Assembly: GCA_025463165.1 (NCBI GenBank)
Contig: JAOBAU010000448.1
Location: 1-45,578, forward strand
Length of the DNA: 45,578 nt
Direction: 5' to 3'
Source of the DNA: Acidobacteriota bacterium
GTDB taxonomy: Bacteria > Acidobacteriota > Thermoanaerobaculia > Gp7-AA8
This document shows positions 1 through 9,008 of this stretch, in pieces. A program made the translations under genes and the position numbers. The notes beneath the pieces were generated by a model. The model was given only the letters and a program-made list of their open reading frames with translations, did not search any database and was not told the DNA's origin. The first letter of the stretch is position 1; each line of letters begins with the position of its first letter.

Positions 1-1
1 G

Positions 2-955
2 TTCATCCAGCACCACTATCGCCACTTCAACGCGGCCGCTTTGCGCGCCGCGGCCGACGACTACATCAAGCACCTGAACGCCGGGAACAAGATGCTGGTC
101 ACGCTGGCCGGCGCGATGTCGACGGCGGAGCTCGGAATCTCGCTCGCCGAGATGATCCGGCAGGACAAAGTACAAGCCAACAGCTGCACCGGCGCGAACC
201 TCGAGGAAGACATCTTCAACCTCGTCGCGCACGATCACTACGAGCGCGTACCGAACTATCGCTACCTCTCCGCGGCCGACGAGAAAAATCTTCTCGATCG
301 CCACATGAATCGCGTCACTGATACCTGCATCCCGGAAGGTGAAGCGATGCGCCGCATCGAATCAGCCGTGCTCAAACACTGGGTCGACAAGGACAAGCAG
401 GGAAAGCGTCTCTTCCCGCACGAGTTCATGTTCGAGATCCTGCGCGACGGCTCGATCGCCGAGTTCTATCAGATCGATCCGAAGGACTCGTGGATGATCG
501 CGGCCGCCGAAAAGAACCTGCCGATGTTCGTGCCCGGCTGGGAAGACTCGACGCTCGGCAACATGTACTCCGGCCACTGCATCTCCGGCGACGTGAAGAA
601 CGTCCACACTGTCCGCACCGGCATTGAATACATGATCGAGCTCGCCGAGTACTACACGAAGACGACCGAGGAGTCGTCGATCGGTTTCTTCCAGATCGGT
701 GGCGGCATCGCCGGCGATTTTCCGATCTGCGTCGTACCCATGCTCCATCAGGATTTGCAGCGCACCAACGTTCCGCTCTGGGGCTACTTCTGCCAAATCA
801 GCGATTCGACGACGAGCTACGGCTCATATTCAGGCGCGGTCCCGAACGAGAAAATCACGTGGGGCAAGCTTGGCGTCGACACGCCCAGCCACGTGATCGA
901 ATCCGACGCCGCGATCGTCGCCCCGCTGATCTTCGCCTACGTCCTCGGCCTCTAA
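2..955 (+). CDS. Deoxyhypusine synthase-like protein (5' truncated by window edge)
   Basis: The reading frame is open from base 2, and residues before the tracked TTG at 41 (FIQHHYRHFNAAAL) already fit the family, so the true start lies outside the window. It shows the deoxyhypusine synthase landmarks: GAMSTAELG and SCTGANLEED in the NAD-binding region, FFQIGGGIAGDFP, and WGKL near the C-terminus. The lysine there (about residue 276 of the tracked ORF) matches the position of the lysine that forms the aminobutyl intermediate in the eukaryotic enzyme. In eukaryotes the enzyme moves the aminobutyl group of spermidine onto eIF5A. Bacteria lack that substrate, and related bacterial proteins are thought to make homospermidine or to act on unknown targets. 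The gene ends five bases from the convergent VWFA gene. The family call is firm; the substrate is unknown. Confidence 0.88.
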   Translation, partial: FIQHHYRHFNAAALRAAADDYIKHLNAGNKMLVTLAGAMSTAELGISLAEMIRQDKVQANSCTGANLEEDIFNLVAHDHYERVPNYRYLSAADEKNLLDRHMNRVTDTCIPEGEAMRRIESAVLKHWVDKDKQGKRLFPHEFMFEILRDGSIAEFYQIDPKDSWMIAAAEKNLPMFVPGWEDSTLGNMYSGHCISGDVKNVHTVRTGIEYMIELAEYYTKTTEESSIGFFQIGGGIAGDFPICVVPMLHQDLQRTNVPLWGYFCQISDSTTSYGSYSGAVPNEKITWGKLGVDTPSHVIESDAAIVAPLIFAYVLGL

Positions 956-959
956 AACT

Positions 960-2990
960 TCACTGCGCCGCGATCGCCGCCGTGCTCTTCATCGAGTCGG
1001 CGGCGTTTTTCTTTTTCACGACGACGTCGATCGCCGACGCTCCGCTCGGAACGGAATCGAGTTGCATGACGAGCTTCGTCGCGCTGCCGTTCTTCACCTG
1101 CCCGAGGTTCTTCGCGCGCGGCGTTGCTTCCCAGGTGAGCTCGTCGGGCGAGGCGTTGTAGACGAACACCGTGAACTTGCGCGGCTGGCCGCTCTTCACG
1201 CGCACCGCGGCACTCGGGATGAACATCTCGCCGCCGATCTCGAACGGATAGCCGGCGTTGGTCTGATCGTGCGAGCCGCCCTTCACCATCACCCAGTTGC
1301 CGCCTTCTTCGATGAAAAGCGGCGGCGTGACGGCCACCTCATTCGCTTTCGGAACGACGAGCTCGGAACGCGCGAAACCGCGCGCTTCCGTCTCCGGCAC
1401 GCGCACGAGTGATTTCACCGCGTACGTTCCGGGCGGCACGCTGAGCGTTCCGTAATACTTGATGCCGCTGGCGCGCAGCTTGTCGCCGACCTTCGTCAAA
1501 TCGAGCGACATCTTCTGATAGAGCCGGTCGCGCACGACGCCGGTGTCATCGAATGCGTAGATGAAGATCTCGGCGTTGAGCGTGTTTCCTTTCGCGTTCT
1601 TTGCGAGGTCGGTCCCATTGATCTCGAGGATGACCGGCACCTGCGCGTTCGCGCCGCTGGTTGGAAACGCCGCCGCCAGCGCGGCGACGCCGAGGCCGTT
1701 TTGCGGGATGTCGTTGAGGATGATCTCGGCGTTCGACAGAGAGCGTTCTGCCGCCGTCTCGCCGCCGAGCTCGTAGTAGCCGGCGCGATGCGACGCGCGC
1801 GAACCGGACGGCACATTGACCAGCTTCACTTTCAGGTCGTGGAAGCGGCCCGGCTTCGCGGTCGGCGATTGGAAGCCGAGGACGTAGACGACTTCCTGCT
1901 GGCGCAGCATGCGCGCGAAGTCTTCGCTGATGCTGTTCGAATTGCGGAACACCTCGCCGCCCGTCGGCTTCGACACGAGGAACAGCGCTTCATTCGAATT
2001 GACACGCGTGTTGCCGCTCGTGTCGTTGCGCGCGCCGGTCTGCAGATCGCTGTTCACGCGCACGCCCTGAATGTCGAACGCGTTGAGCACGACATCGGAG
2101 CCGCGAAAGATGCGCGCCATCTCATCGATGATCGTCACGCTGCTCGAGCTGCCGTAGCGCGCATCGGAATCGACCGTGTACGCCTGACCATTCAGCACCG
2201 CTTCGTTTTCTTTTCGCACTTCGTCGCTCGATCCGGGACCGCGTCCCTGCACCAGCTTCGGATCGAACCCTTCCGACAGGAGGATGACCTGCTTGCGGCC
2301 TGAAACGGCGCGCAGCGTTCTGGCGAGATTGCCGAGCGTCGTCAGCTGCTTCTCGATGCGGCCGCGATTGAATGCGTCGTTGCTCCGGCTGACACCGCGA
2401 GAGATTTCCTGAACCTGTTCGGCCGCGGCACCGCGGCCGCCTTTCAGGTTCTGCTCCTTCGCGTCGTACGTCGTCGTCCCTGCGATCTGCAGCGGATCGG
2501 TTCCATGAAACGTCTGCGGATTGCTGATCGCGCTCGTCAGGAGATCGCGATCGGTGGTGAACGCGGTCGTCAGGCGATAGCCCTTCTCCGCGTCAATCGT
2601 CGCGATGGCGACGAGATCGCGCGGACGGACACTCGTCTGCAGGAACGATCGCGCCGCGTCCTGCGCGCGCACCATCGACGCGGGCGACGAATACGTCAGA
2701 TCGAAGAGCAGCATGAAGTTGCGGCGCGCCGCGGGGTTCAGCGGGGAGATCGCTTTTACCGATTCTTCCGATGCGAAGTCGATCTTGTCGAACGATGTCA
2801 CGCTGACCGGTTTGCCGTCGTCGATGAGCTGAAAGTTCGCGGCCGTCAGTCCGCGCACCGGATTGCCGTCGCGATCGACGACCGTTACCGGCACCTCGAC
2901 GATCTGGACGTTCACCGTCTCTTTCACCTGCGCGAAGAGCGGCGCACCAATGACGGCCAGCAGCAGCAAACGGCTCAGAATCGCTTTCAT
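960..2990 (-). CDS. Secreted VWFA-related domain protein, copy 1
   Basis: A 676-aa protein with an N-terminal signal peptide ending near LFAQ (about residue 20). It continues into the segment typical of acidobacterial VWFA-related proteins (VEVPVTVVDRDGNPVRGL), then a von Willebrand A-like fold from about residue 90. The metal-site motif is DLTYS at D97, and SEGFD supplies a later acidic residue. The C-terminal half is beta-rich and without a recognised domain. GGAG sits 6 nt before the ATG. The gene follows its paralogue by about 20 bp on the same strand, so the two are probably co-transcribed. Role is unknown; extracellular or periplasmic metal-dependent protein binding is the family-level guess. 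Confidence 0.85.
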   Translation of the reverse strand: MKAILSRLLLLAVIGAPLFAQVKETVNVQIVEVPVTVVDRDGNPVRGLTAANFQLIDDGKPVSVTSFDKIDFASEESVKAISPLNPAARRNFMLLFDLTYSSPASMVRAQDAARSFLQTSVRPRDLVAIATIDAEKGYRLTTAFTTDRDLLTSAISNPQTFHGTDPLQIAGTTTYDAKEQNLKGGRGAAAEQVQEISRGVSRSNDAFNRGRIEKQLTTLGNLARTLRAVSGRKQVILLSEGFDPKLVQGRGPGSSDEVRKENEAVLNGQAYTVDSDARYGSSSSVTIIDEMARIFRGSDVVLNAFDIQGVRVNSDLQTGARNDTSGNTRVNSNEALFLVSKPTGGEVFRNSNSISEDFARMLRQQEVVYVLGFQSPTAKPGRFHDLKVKLVNVPSGSRASHRAGYYELGGETAAERSLSNAEIILNDIPQNGLGVAALAAAFPTSGANAQVPVILEINGTDLAKNAKGNTLNAEIFIYAFDDTGVVRDRLYQKMSLDLTKVGDKLRASGIKYYGTLSVPPGTYAVKSLVRVPETEARGFARSELVVPKANEVAVTPPLFIEEGGNWVMVKGGSHDQTNAGYPFEIGGEMFIPSAAVRVKSGQPRKFTVFVYNASPDELTWEATPRAKNLGQVKNGSATKLVMQLDSVPSGASAIDVVVKKKNAADSMKSTAAIAAQ

Positions 2991-3010
2991 CGTTTCTCCA
3001 CCTGTTGGAT

Positions 3011-5056
3011 TTACTTGACGACCAGCGCCACGCTCGCTTTGCGCGCGTCGCCCGATCCTTTTTCGCGTACGGTCACTTCGAAACTGGAGCTTCCGGTCGC
3101 GAGTCCCTGCGGCGCGAGCTCGAAGACGAGCTTGGTCAGCTCGGCATCACGCGCGCGCACCTGCGATACGACGGACGGCGTGACGACGGCGCCGCCGGCG
3201 TGGGTCTCGAACGTCATCTCTTCCGCATTCGCGTTATAGACGAAGAGCGCGTATTTGCGGCGCTCCCCGTTCTTTACACGCGCCGCGGAGCTCGGCATGA
3301 ACGGCGCGCCGTTGAGCATGAACGGATACGCGGCGCCGCTGCGATCGTGGGACGCGCCGTGCACGAGCAGCCACTCCGACGGTTCGTCGAAGAAGAGCGG
3401 CGGCAACACGGACACGTCATCGGCGTGCGGCACGACGACATCGACGCGCGCGTAGCCCTTGCGATCGCTGTCGATGACGCGAACGAGACTCTTCACCTCG
3501 TAGCGACCTTCCGGAAGACTGAGCGTCGCGTAGTACTTGATTCCGCGGGCGCGAAGCTGCGCGCCGAGTTTGTCGACGTCGAGTGTCAGCCGCTGATAAA
3601 GACGATCGCGCACGAGCCCGTCCTGATCGAACGCGTAGATGAAGACGTCCGCAAGCGCCGTCTTCGCGCGCGCGGAGTCGAGCAACGACGCGCCGTCGAT
3701 CTCGAGCACGACCGGCACCTGCGCCTGCGTTCCCGACGTCGGAAACGCGGCCACCAGCGCATCGACATGAACGTCGGTTTGCGCGATGTCGTTCAGCACG
3801 ATCTCCGCGTTCGTCAGCGATCGTTCGAGCGCGGTCTGCATTCCCGCTTCGTAGTAACCGGCGCGATGAAAAACGTGGGTGCCGCGCGGCGCGTCGAGCA
3901 GCCGCACCTTCAACTCGTGAAACGTCCCCGGCTTTTCCGACGCGGCACGAAACGCGAGAACGTAGACGACTTCCTGCGCGCGCAGCATGCGATTGAGATC
4001 GTCGCCGAGATCGTTGGAATTCTGAAAGACGGCGCCGCCGGTCGGGTTGGCGACGAGGAAGAGCGCTTCGTTCGAGTTGATCTGCGCGCCGTGCGCGAGA
4101 TCGTTGTTCACGCGAACGCCCTTCGTGTCGATGGCGTGCAGCACGACGTCGGCGGCGCGAAACTCATACGCCATTCGCCGAAGCGCGGCCTGTGTGTCGG
4201 ACGTGCCGTATTGCGCGTCGGGATCGGTGCGCCACAACTCGCCGTTGAGAATCTGCTCGAGCTCTTCACGCTGCTCGGCGGTCGAACCGGCTTCACGTCC
4301 GCGCACGAGGCGCGGATCGAAACCGTCGGAGAACATGATGATCTGCTTGCGGCCTGGCAGCGCGCGCAACGTCTTCGCGAGATCGGCCAGCGCGCCGAAC
4401 TGCCGGATGACGCGCGTGCGCATGAACTGATCGTCGAGCCGCTGCTGCTGCTTCATCACTTCCTGAAAAAGAATCGCTCCTTCGTCGACGCGACCCGATG
4501 GCATCTCGCCCGGACGCGACATCGCGGTCACGTCGACGAGCGGCGTGCCGGCGATCTGCAGCGGATCGTTCCCGCGGAAGGATCGCGGATTGGCGATCGC
4601 GGCGTTGAGCAGATTGCGATCGGTCGTGAACGCGGTGAGCGTTCGAAATCCGCGATCGGCATCGACGGTCGCCACGCCGATCAGGTCGCGGCGCCCTGAG
4701 CCACGCACGAGAAAATCGCGCGCGGCGTTTTGTGCTTTCGCGATCGACGTCGGCGAGGTGTACGAGAGATCGAAGAGGAGGAGGAAGTTGCGTCGTGCGA
4801 CCGGATTCAAACGCGACAGCGATTTCACCGACTCGAACGATGCGAAGTCGATCGCGTCGAACGCGGTGATCGACTGCTTTCGACCACTGTCGAGCAGCTC
4901 GAAATTCGCCGCCGTCAGTCCGCGCACCGGCTGTCCGTCGCGATCGACGACCGTGACCGGCACCTCGACGACGTGAACGTTGACGCTCTCCTGCAGTTGC
5001 GCGCGCGCCGCGCCTGCAATCAGCAGCGCGACACACGCAATACGAGCAAGCGGCAT
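3011..5056 (-). CDS. Secreted VWFA-related domain protein, copy 2
   Basis: Paralogue of the following gene, 681 aa from the start chosen here, colinear along nearly its whole length. The signal peptide ends near GAARAQ, followed by VEVPVTVVDRDGQPVRGL, a VWFA-like core with DLSYT, and FSDGFD. The ORF track starts 7 codons earlier at 5077. I prefer 5056 because an AGGAG lies 6 nt before it, and because a -10-like TAAGAT overlaps the 5077 codon. The metal motif is DxSxT here and DxTxS in copy 1, so the two copies differ at ligand positions. The product is probably exported. Function is unknown beyond the family. Confidence 0.84.
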   Translation of the reverse strand: MPLARIACVALLIAGAARAQLQESVNVHVVEVPVTVVDRDGQPVRGLTAANFELLDSGRKQSITAFDAIDFASFESVKSLSRLNPVARRNFLLLFDLSYTSPTSIAKAQNAARDFLVRGSGRRDLIGVATVDADRGFRTLTAFTTDRNLLNAAIANPRSFRGNDPLQIAGTPLVDVTAMSRPGEMPSGRVDEGAILFQEVMKQQQRLDDQFMRTRVIRQFGALADLAKTLRALPGRKQIIMFSDGFDPRLVRGREAGSTAEQREELEQILNGELWRTDPDAQYGTSDTQAALRRMAYEFRAADVVLHAIDTKGVRVNNDLAHGAQINSNEALFLVANPTGGAVFQNSNDLGDDLNRMLRAQEVVYVLAFRAASEKPGTFHELKVRLLDAPRGTHVFHRAGYYEAGMQTALERSLTNAEIVLNDIAQTDVHVDALVAAFPTSGTQAQVPVVLEIDGASLLDSARAKTALADVFIYAFDQDGLVRDRLYQRLTLDVDKLGAQLRARGIKYYATLSLPEGRYEVKSLVRVIDSDRKGYARVDVVVPHADDVSVLPPLFFDEPSEWLLVHGASHDRSGAAYPFMLNGAPFMPSSAARVKNGERRKYALFVYNANAEEMTFETHAGGAVVTPSVVSQVRARDAELTKLVFELAPQGLATGSSSFEVTVREKGSGDARKASVALVVK

Positions 5057-5075
5057 CAGGATCTCCTGACGCGAC

Positions 5076-5081
5076 ATCTTA
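5076..5081 (-). promoter_or_regulatory. Candidate -10 box for the VWFA pair
   Basis: TAAGAT on the minus strand, about 19 nt before the preferred start at 5056 and just downstream of a hairpin after the TetR gene. It would give a short leader carrying the AGGAG site. No convincing -35 was found. Confidence 0.3.
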
Positions 5082-5084
5082 GGA

Positions 5085-5108
5085 GAGTCGCGCCTGCCCG
5101 CGCGACTC
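5085..5108 (-). terminator. Hairpin after the TetR gene
   Basis: Perfect 9-bp inverted repeat (GAGTCGCGC / GCGCGACTC) with a 6-nt loop, immediately beyond the TetR stop codon. There is no U-tract, so it could be a weak or Rho-assisted terminator separating the TetR-ended operon from the VWFA pair. Confidence 0.4.
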
Positions 5109-5110
5109 CG

Positions 5111-5749
5111 TCACTGTTTCGTGATGGCGCCGGCGTCGCTGCGCAGCATCCCATGCCGCAGAATTCGCGAAATCTCGCCCACAACCGCCTCGGTATCTTT
5201 CCCGAAATGCTCTTTGACGCCGAAGATGATCTCGATTGAAAAGTAGTTATAGAAGATGCGCGTGGCCAGCATGACGGCTGCAGACGGCGACAATCCTTCC
5301 TGCAATTTCGCTTTCAGCTCGTCTTCCATGTGATGCGATTTCAGGAAGGATTCGAACCGGCTCGACATGTCCGCATAGAACTTGCGAATGTGCGAACCAT
5401 CGAACTCGACGACGTCGACGTAAATCAATGCGACGTGATCGCGATATTCAGCAACCGTCTCGCGCGCCGCATGTCCGAGCTCTTCGAGATTTTCGGGAAA
5501 CGTGCCGCCGGCCAGCGCGCGATTGAATGGAAAGTCCGGCGTCGACATCGCCTGGAAATACTGATCGAGCAACTCGCGGAAAATCGTCTCTTTGTCCGGG
5601 AAGTGGTGATAGACGTTCCCTTTGGAAACGCCGGCCGCCTCGGCGATGTCACGGACGCTCGTCGCTCCATACCCGTGATGGGAAAAAAGCTTCAGCGCCG
5701 CGTCCAGGATCTGCGCGCGGCTCCGTTCAGAGCGTTCTTCCTGGTTCAT
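5111..5749 (-). CDS. TetR/AcrR family transcriptional repressor
   Basis: The tracked ORF begins far upstream at 6232, but the family start is the ATG at 5749, giving 212 aa. Residues 10-60 hold the TetR DNA-binding domain: RAQILDAALKLFSHHGYGATSVRDIAEAAGVSKGNVYHHF in short form, with the usual helix-turn-helix and the YHHF end. The rest is helical and ligand-binding, of unknown specificity. It begins 7 nt after the acyl-AMP ligase stop and is the last gene of the operon, a common place for the operon's own repressor. A perfect 12-bp palindrome upstream of the first gene is its likely operator. An acyl-CoA ligand is plausible from the neighbours but unproven. Confidence 0.9.
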   Translation of the reverse strand: MNQEERSERSRAQILDAALKLFSHHGYGATSVRDIAEAAGVSKGNVYHHFPDKETIFRELLDQYFQAMSTPDFPFNRALAGGTFPENLEELGHAARETVAEYRDHVALIYVDVVEFDGSHIRKFYADMSSRFESFLKSHHMEDELKAKLQEGLSPSAAVMLATRIFYNYFSIEIIFGVKEHFGKDTEAVVGEISRILRHGMLRSDAGAITKQ

Positions 5750-5756
5750 TGAATCC

Positions 5757-7196
5757 TCAGTGTATCGCTTCGCGCAGCTTCGCTTTTTCGACCTTTCCGT
5801 ATGGCGTGCGCGGAAGTACATCGATGAATACGTACCGTTTCGGTAACTTGTACTTTGCAATGCGCGCGGCGAGGTATGTTTCGAGCTCTTCCTGCGCCGC
5901 GCGTCCGACGATGAATGCGACGGCGACTTCGCCCCAGACGTCGTCCGGCACCGGCACGATCGCGGCGTCGGCGACGAGCGGATGGGTGACCAGTTCCGCT
6001 TCGATCTCGGCCGGATAAACATTGACGCCGCCGCTGATGAACATCTCTTTGCGGCGGCCGGCGATGAAAAAGAATCCGTCGGCGTCGCGGCGCGCGAGAT
6101 CGCCGGTATGAAACCAGCCGTCGTCGCCATACGCCGCGCGCGTCGCCTCTTCGTTGTTCCAGTAACCGCTGCTGACGTGCGGTCCGCGAATCGATATCTC
6201 GCCGATCTCGCCTTCCGCGACTTCGTTGCCATCGCCGTCGATCAGGCGCACTTCGGTGAAGAGCATCGGCCGTCCAATCGAGCCCGGCTTCTGCGCCGCA
6301 TCCTCGACCGTCATCGTGAAGCAGTTCACGCCGACCTCGGTCATGCCATAGCCCTGCTTCATCGGCACGCCGCGCGCGAGATACGCCTGCTGAATGTACG
6401 CGGGCAGCGGCGCGCCGCCGCTGATGAACCAGCGGATGTGACCGAGATCGGCGGCTGCAAATCCGGGATCGTCCATCAGCAGCTTCCAGATGGTCGGGAC
6501 GCCGAGTACGACCGTGCAGCGTTCGCGTTCGATCGTCGGCCAGACGACGCGGGCGTCGAAGTTTTTGTGCAGCACGATCGTGCCGCCGACGCTGAAGATC
6601 GGGATGAGAAACGCCGCAACGCCGCCGGCGTGATACAGCGGCGTGAAGATCGGACTGACGTCGTCCTCGCGCAGTCCCCAGTTCACGGCGGTGTTGTAGC
6701 CGTTCCACCAGAGCTGGCGTTTCGGGATCATGACGCCTTTCGGTTTGCCGGTCGTGCCGGAGGTGTAGAGGAGACAGTAGGTCGATTCGGCGTCACTTCG
6801 AAGTGGCGCGCATGTTCCTTCACCACTGCGCAACTCGCGGATGCCGACCGGCAGATCGAGCTTCGCGAACTCTTCACCGGCGAACAGCACCTTCATCGTG
6901 CAGTCTTCGATGATGCCGCGCAGTTCGTGCTCCGTCGCGCGAGTCGACAGCGGTACGACGATCGCGCCGCACTTTGCGGCGGCGAAGAAGAACGCGAGGA
7001 ACTCGACGCAGTTGTACGCGAGGATTCCGTAGCGATCGCCGGCGGCAACTCCCGCTTCGCGCAGCGTGACGGCCGCGGCCTGCGCGCGGAGATCGAGATC
7101 GCGATACGTCAGGCGCGCGCCGCTCTCGATCTCGACGAGGGCGAGCTTGTCCGGCGTGATGCGCGCGCGCTCGGCTAGCAGGTCCCCGTCAAACAT
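5757..7196 (-). CDS. Acyl-CoA synthetase / AMP-dependent ligase
   Basis: Adenylate-forming enzyme of 479 aa from the ATG at 7196; the longer tracked ORF is an artefact. All core motifs are visible: P-loop YTSGTTGKPKG, the A5 motif GYGMTEVG, the hinge region WFHTGDLARRDADGFFFIAGR, and the A10 lysine in PRTPYGKVEKAKL. It should activate a carboxylic acid with ATP, normally to an acyl-CoA via acyl-AMP. It is shorter than long-chain FadD enzymes and has no visible membrane segment. The start overlaps the hydrolase gene by 22 nt. The substrate cannot be read; a fatty or aromatic acid is possible. Confidence 0.92.
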   Translation of the reverse strand: MFDGDLLAERARITPDKLALVEIESGARLTYRDLDLRAQAAAVTLREAGVAAGDRYGILAYNCVEFLAFFFAAAKCGAIVVPLSTRATEHELRGIIEDCTMKVLFAGEEFAKLDLPVGIRELRSGEGTCAPLRSDAESTYCLLYTSGTTGKPKGVMIPKRQLWWNGYNTAVNWGLREDDVSPIFTPLYHAGGVAAFLIPIFSVGGTIVLHKNFDARVVWPTIERERCTVVLGVPTIWKLLMDDPGFAAADLGHIRWFISGGAPLPAYIQQAYLARGVPMKQGYGMTEVGVNCFTMTVEDAAQKPGSIGRPMLFTEVRLIDGDGNEVAEGEIGEISIRGPHVSSGYWNNEEATRAAYGDDGWFHTGDLARRDADGFFFIAGRRKEMFISGGVNVYPAEIEAELVTHPLVADAAIVPVPDDVWGEVAVAFIVGRAAQEELETYLAARIAKYKLPKRYVFIDVLPRTPYGKVEKAKLREAIH

Positions 7197-7987
7197 GCGA
7201 TGAAGCGCTCCGGCTGCTGGCGATGCGGAATGTGCGCGGCTCCGTCGATGACATGCAGCTCCGCTCCTTCGATTTTTTTCTGCAGCGCTTCCGCGTATTC
7301 GAGCGGCAGCACGCCATCGTCTTTCCCCCAGACCAGTTTCACCGGCACGCGCAGCTCGGCGAAACGGCCGTCGAGCAGATGCGGCACGATGTTGGTCTGC
7401 ATGACGCGCAGCATCGGCGAGCCGTTGGCGCGCGCGAGGAACGCATCGATGACGAACTCCGGCGTCGCGTCGGCGGGACCGTTCACCGCGCGCATCATCA
7501 CCGCGGCCTGTTCGCGCGTGTTCGCAATCAGCGGCACCGAGATCGGCCACGACATCCCGCTCGAATCTTCGAGCACGAGTCGCGTGATTCGCGTGGGATG
7601 ACGCAGCGCGTACAACATGCTCATCCAGCCACCCATCGAATTGCCGACGAGCGTCACCGGGCCGTCCGTTTCGCGATCGATGATCGCGGCGAGATCGTCG
7701 ACGACTCGCATCAGATCGATCGGACCGTCGAGCGGTGCGCTTTCGCCGTGTCCGGCGAGATCGGGAACGATCAGCCGATACTTCGCGGCCAGCGCGGGAA
7801 CGACCGCCGCCCACGTTCCGGCCTGGTCGTTGACGCCGTGTACGAGCACGATCGTGTCGGTGCCGTTTCCGCCGCTGAACCAGACGCGTCCCTCTTCTTC
7901 GTGGCGCGTCAGTCCCGACGTCGAAAGCGACGCGCGCGTGGCGGCGATAAACGTTGCGATCGGATCGACAGCAGTTGAATCAGGCAA
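7175..7987 (-). CDS. Alpha/beta hydrolase
   Basis: A 270-aa single-domain hydrolase. VLVHGVND near residue 50 is the oxyanion-hole HG motif, GNSMGG places the nucleophile at S117, WGKDDGVLP gives the acid (D223 or D224) and GAAHIPH the histidine at about 252. The pattern resembles meta-cleavage-product hydrolases and BioH-type esterases. The start is TTG at 7987 with GGAG 7 nt upstream, overlapping the KASIII stop by 8 nt. The serine nucleophile distinguishes it from OleB of olefin biosynthesis, which uses aspartate. It probably cleaves an ester, thioester or C-C bond in the operon's pathway. Confidence 0.9.
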   Translation of the reverse strand: MPDSTAVDPIATFIAATRASLSTSGLTRHEEEGRVWFSGGNGTDTIVLVHGVNDQAGTWAAVVPALAAKYRLIVPDLAGHGESAPLDGPIDLMRVVDDLAAIIDRETDGPVTLVGNSMGGWMSMLYALRHPTRITRLVLEDSSGMSWPISVPLIANTREQAAVMMRAVNGPADATPEFVIDAFLARANGSPMLRVMQTNIVPHLLDGRFAELRVPVKLVWGKDDGVLPLEYAEALQKKIEGAELHVIDGAAHIPHRQQPERFIACLTGTC

Positions 7988-9008
7988 GGAGTCGCTCCTC
8001 GTTTTTCGGCAGGCGAAATGCGACCGCGGCCTGGTTGTAGCCGACGCCCGAGCCGATCAGCACGACGAGCTCGCCGCCACGGATTTTCTTCTGCTGCAGC
8101 GCGTCGTGAAAGGCCATCGGGATGCACGCCGAACCGGTGTAGCCCCATTTCTCCATCACCGTGTGCGTCTTCTCCATCGGAAGGCCGAGATCCTTCATGA
8201 CCAGCTCGATCGTTGGCTTGCGCACCTGCGTGAAGATCAGAAAGTCGATTTCATCGACGGCGAAGCCGCCGTTCTTCGCGACGGCGCGAACGAGCTTCGG
8301 CCAGCCGTCGTTGTTGATCTCGGGCGGATAGCGCTCGACCATCTTCACGCGCGTCCGTCCGTTTGCGAATGAATCGGCAGTGATTGGCTCGACGGTGCCG
8401 CCGGCCTGAATCAGCCAGTTGCGATGCAGAGTTCCATCGGCCGCGAACGCCGCGGCGATGAAGCCCGGCTCGCTGCTCCGCTCGAGGATCGCCGCGCCGG
8501 CGCCGTCGCCGTAAAAGAACGTCATCGGATCGTCGGGATCGGCGAGCTTGCGCATCAGGTAGACGCCGACGACGAGCACCGTCTTCAGCGACGGATTCGT
8601 CGCCATCAGACCGGCGGCGTTCGCGAGTGCGGTCGGAAACGACGCGCACGCGCAGGCGACGTCGAACGTGCCGGCGTTCTTCGCGCCGAGCTTCGACTGC
8701 AGCACGACCGAGGTGGCCGGCGTGATGTAGTCGGGTGAATCGGTTCCGAGAATGATGAGGTCGAGCTCTTCCGGGCTGCGGCCGGCACGCGCTAGCGCCT
8801 GTTCCGCGGCGCGCTGCGCGAGATCGGACGCCGCCCATTCGGACGGTGCGTGCCAGCGGCTGCGAATGCCGCTCGCCGCTTCCATCTTGTCGACGAACGT
8901 CGGCGCAATCTCGCTGAAGCGTGCGCGCAACTGATCGTTCGTCACTTCCGTTTCGGGAAGATACGACGAAGTCGCGACGATGCTCGCGTATCCGCGCTCA
9001 GGTGCCAA
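7980..9008 (-). CDS. KASIII-like beta-ketoacyl synthase homologue lacking canonical His/Asn
   Basis: Thiolase-fold protein of the FabH family, 342 aa from TTG 9008. I chose this start because the family begins about 8 residues before IVATSSYLPE, and because GGGGGA precedes it at about 7 nt. The tracked ATG at 9080 would extend 83 nt into the SDR gene. The active-site cysteine is in DVACACASF (about C121). The C-terminal region aligns with FabH, but HQAN is replaced by TQVR and the HGNTSAAS asparagine by tyrosine (WGYTGSAC). The decarboxylating His/Asn pair is therefore missing. It may transfer an acyl group (as in CerJ-like enzymes) rather than perform standard condensation. Confidence 0.85.
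   Translation of the reverse strand: MAPERGYASIVATSSYLPETEVTNDQLRARFSEIAPTFVDKMEAASGIRSRWHAPSEWAASDLAQRAAEQALARAGRSPEELDLIILGTDSPDYITPATSVVLQSKLGAKNAGTFDVACACASFPTALANAAGLMATNPSLKTVLVVGVYLMRKLADPDDPMTFFYGDGAGAAILERSSEPGFIAAAFAADGTLHRNWLIQAGGTVEPITADSFANGRTRVKMVERYPPEINNDGWPKLVRAVAKNGGFAVDEIDFLIFTQVRKPTIELVMKDLGLPMEKTHTVMEKWGYTGSACIPMAFHDALQQKKIRGGELVVLIGSGVGYNQAAVAFRLPKNEERLLA

Noticed and set aside
3005-4699. 564-aa plus-strand ORF
   Set aside because: Antisense to VWFA copy 2, with no family motifs and the R/H/D/E-rich bias of shadow frames.
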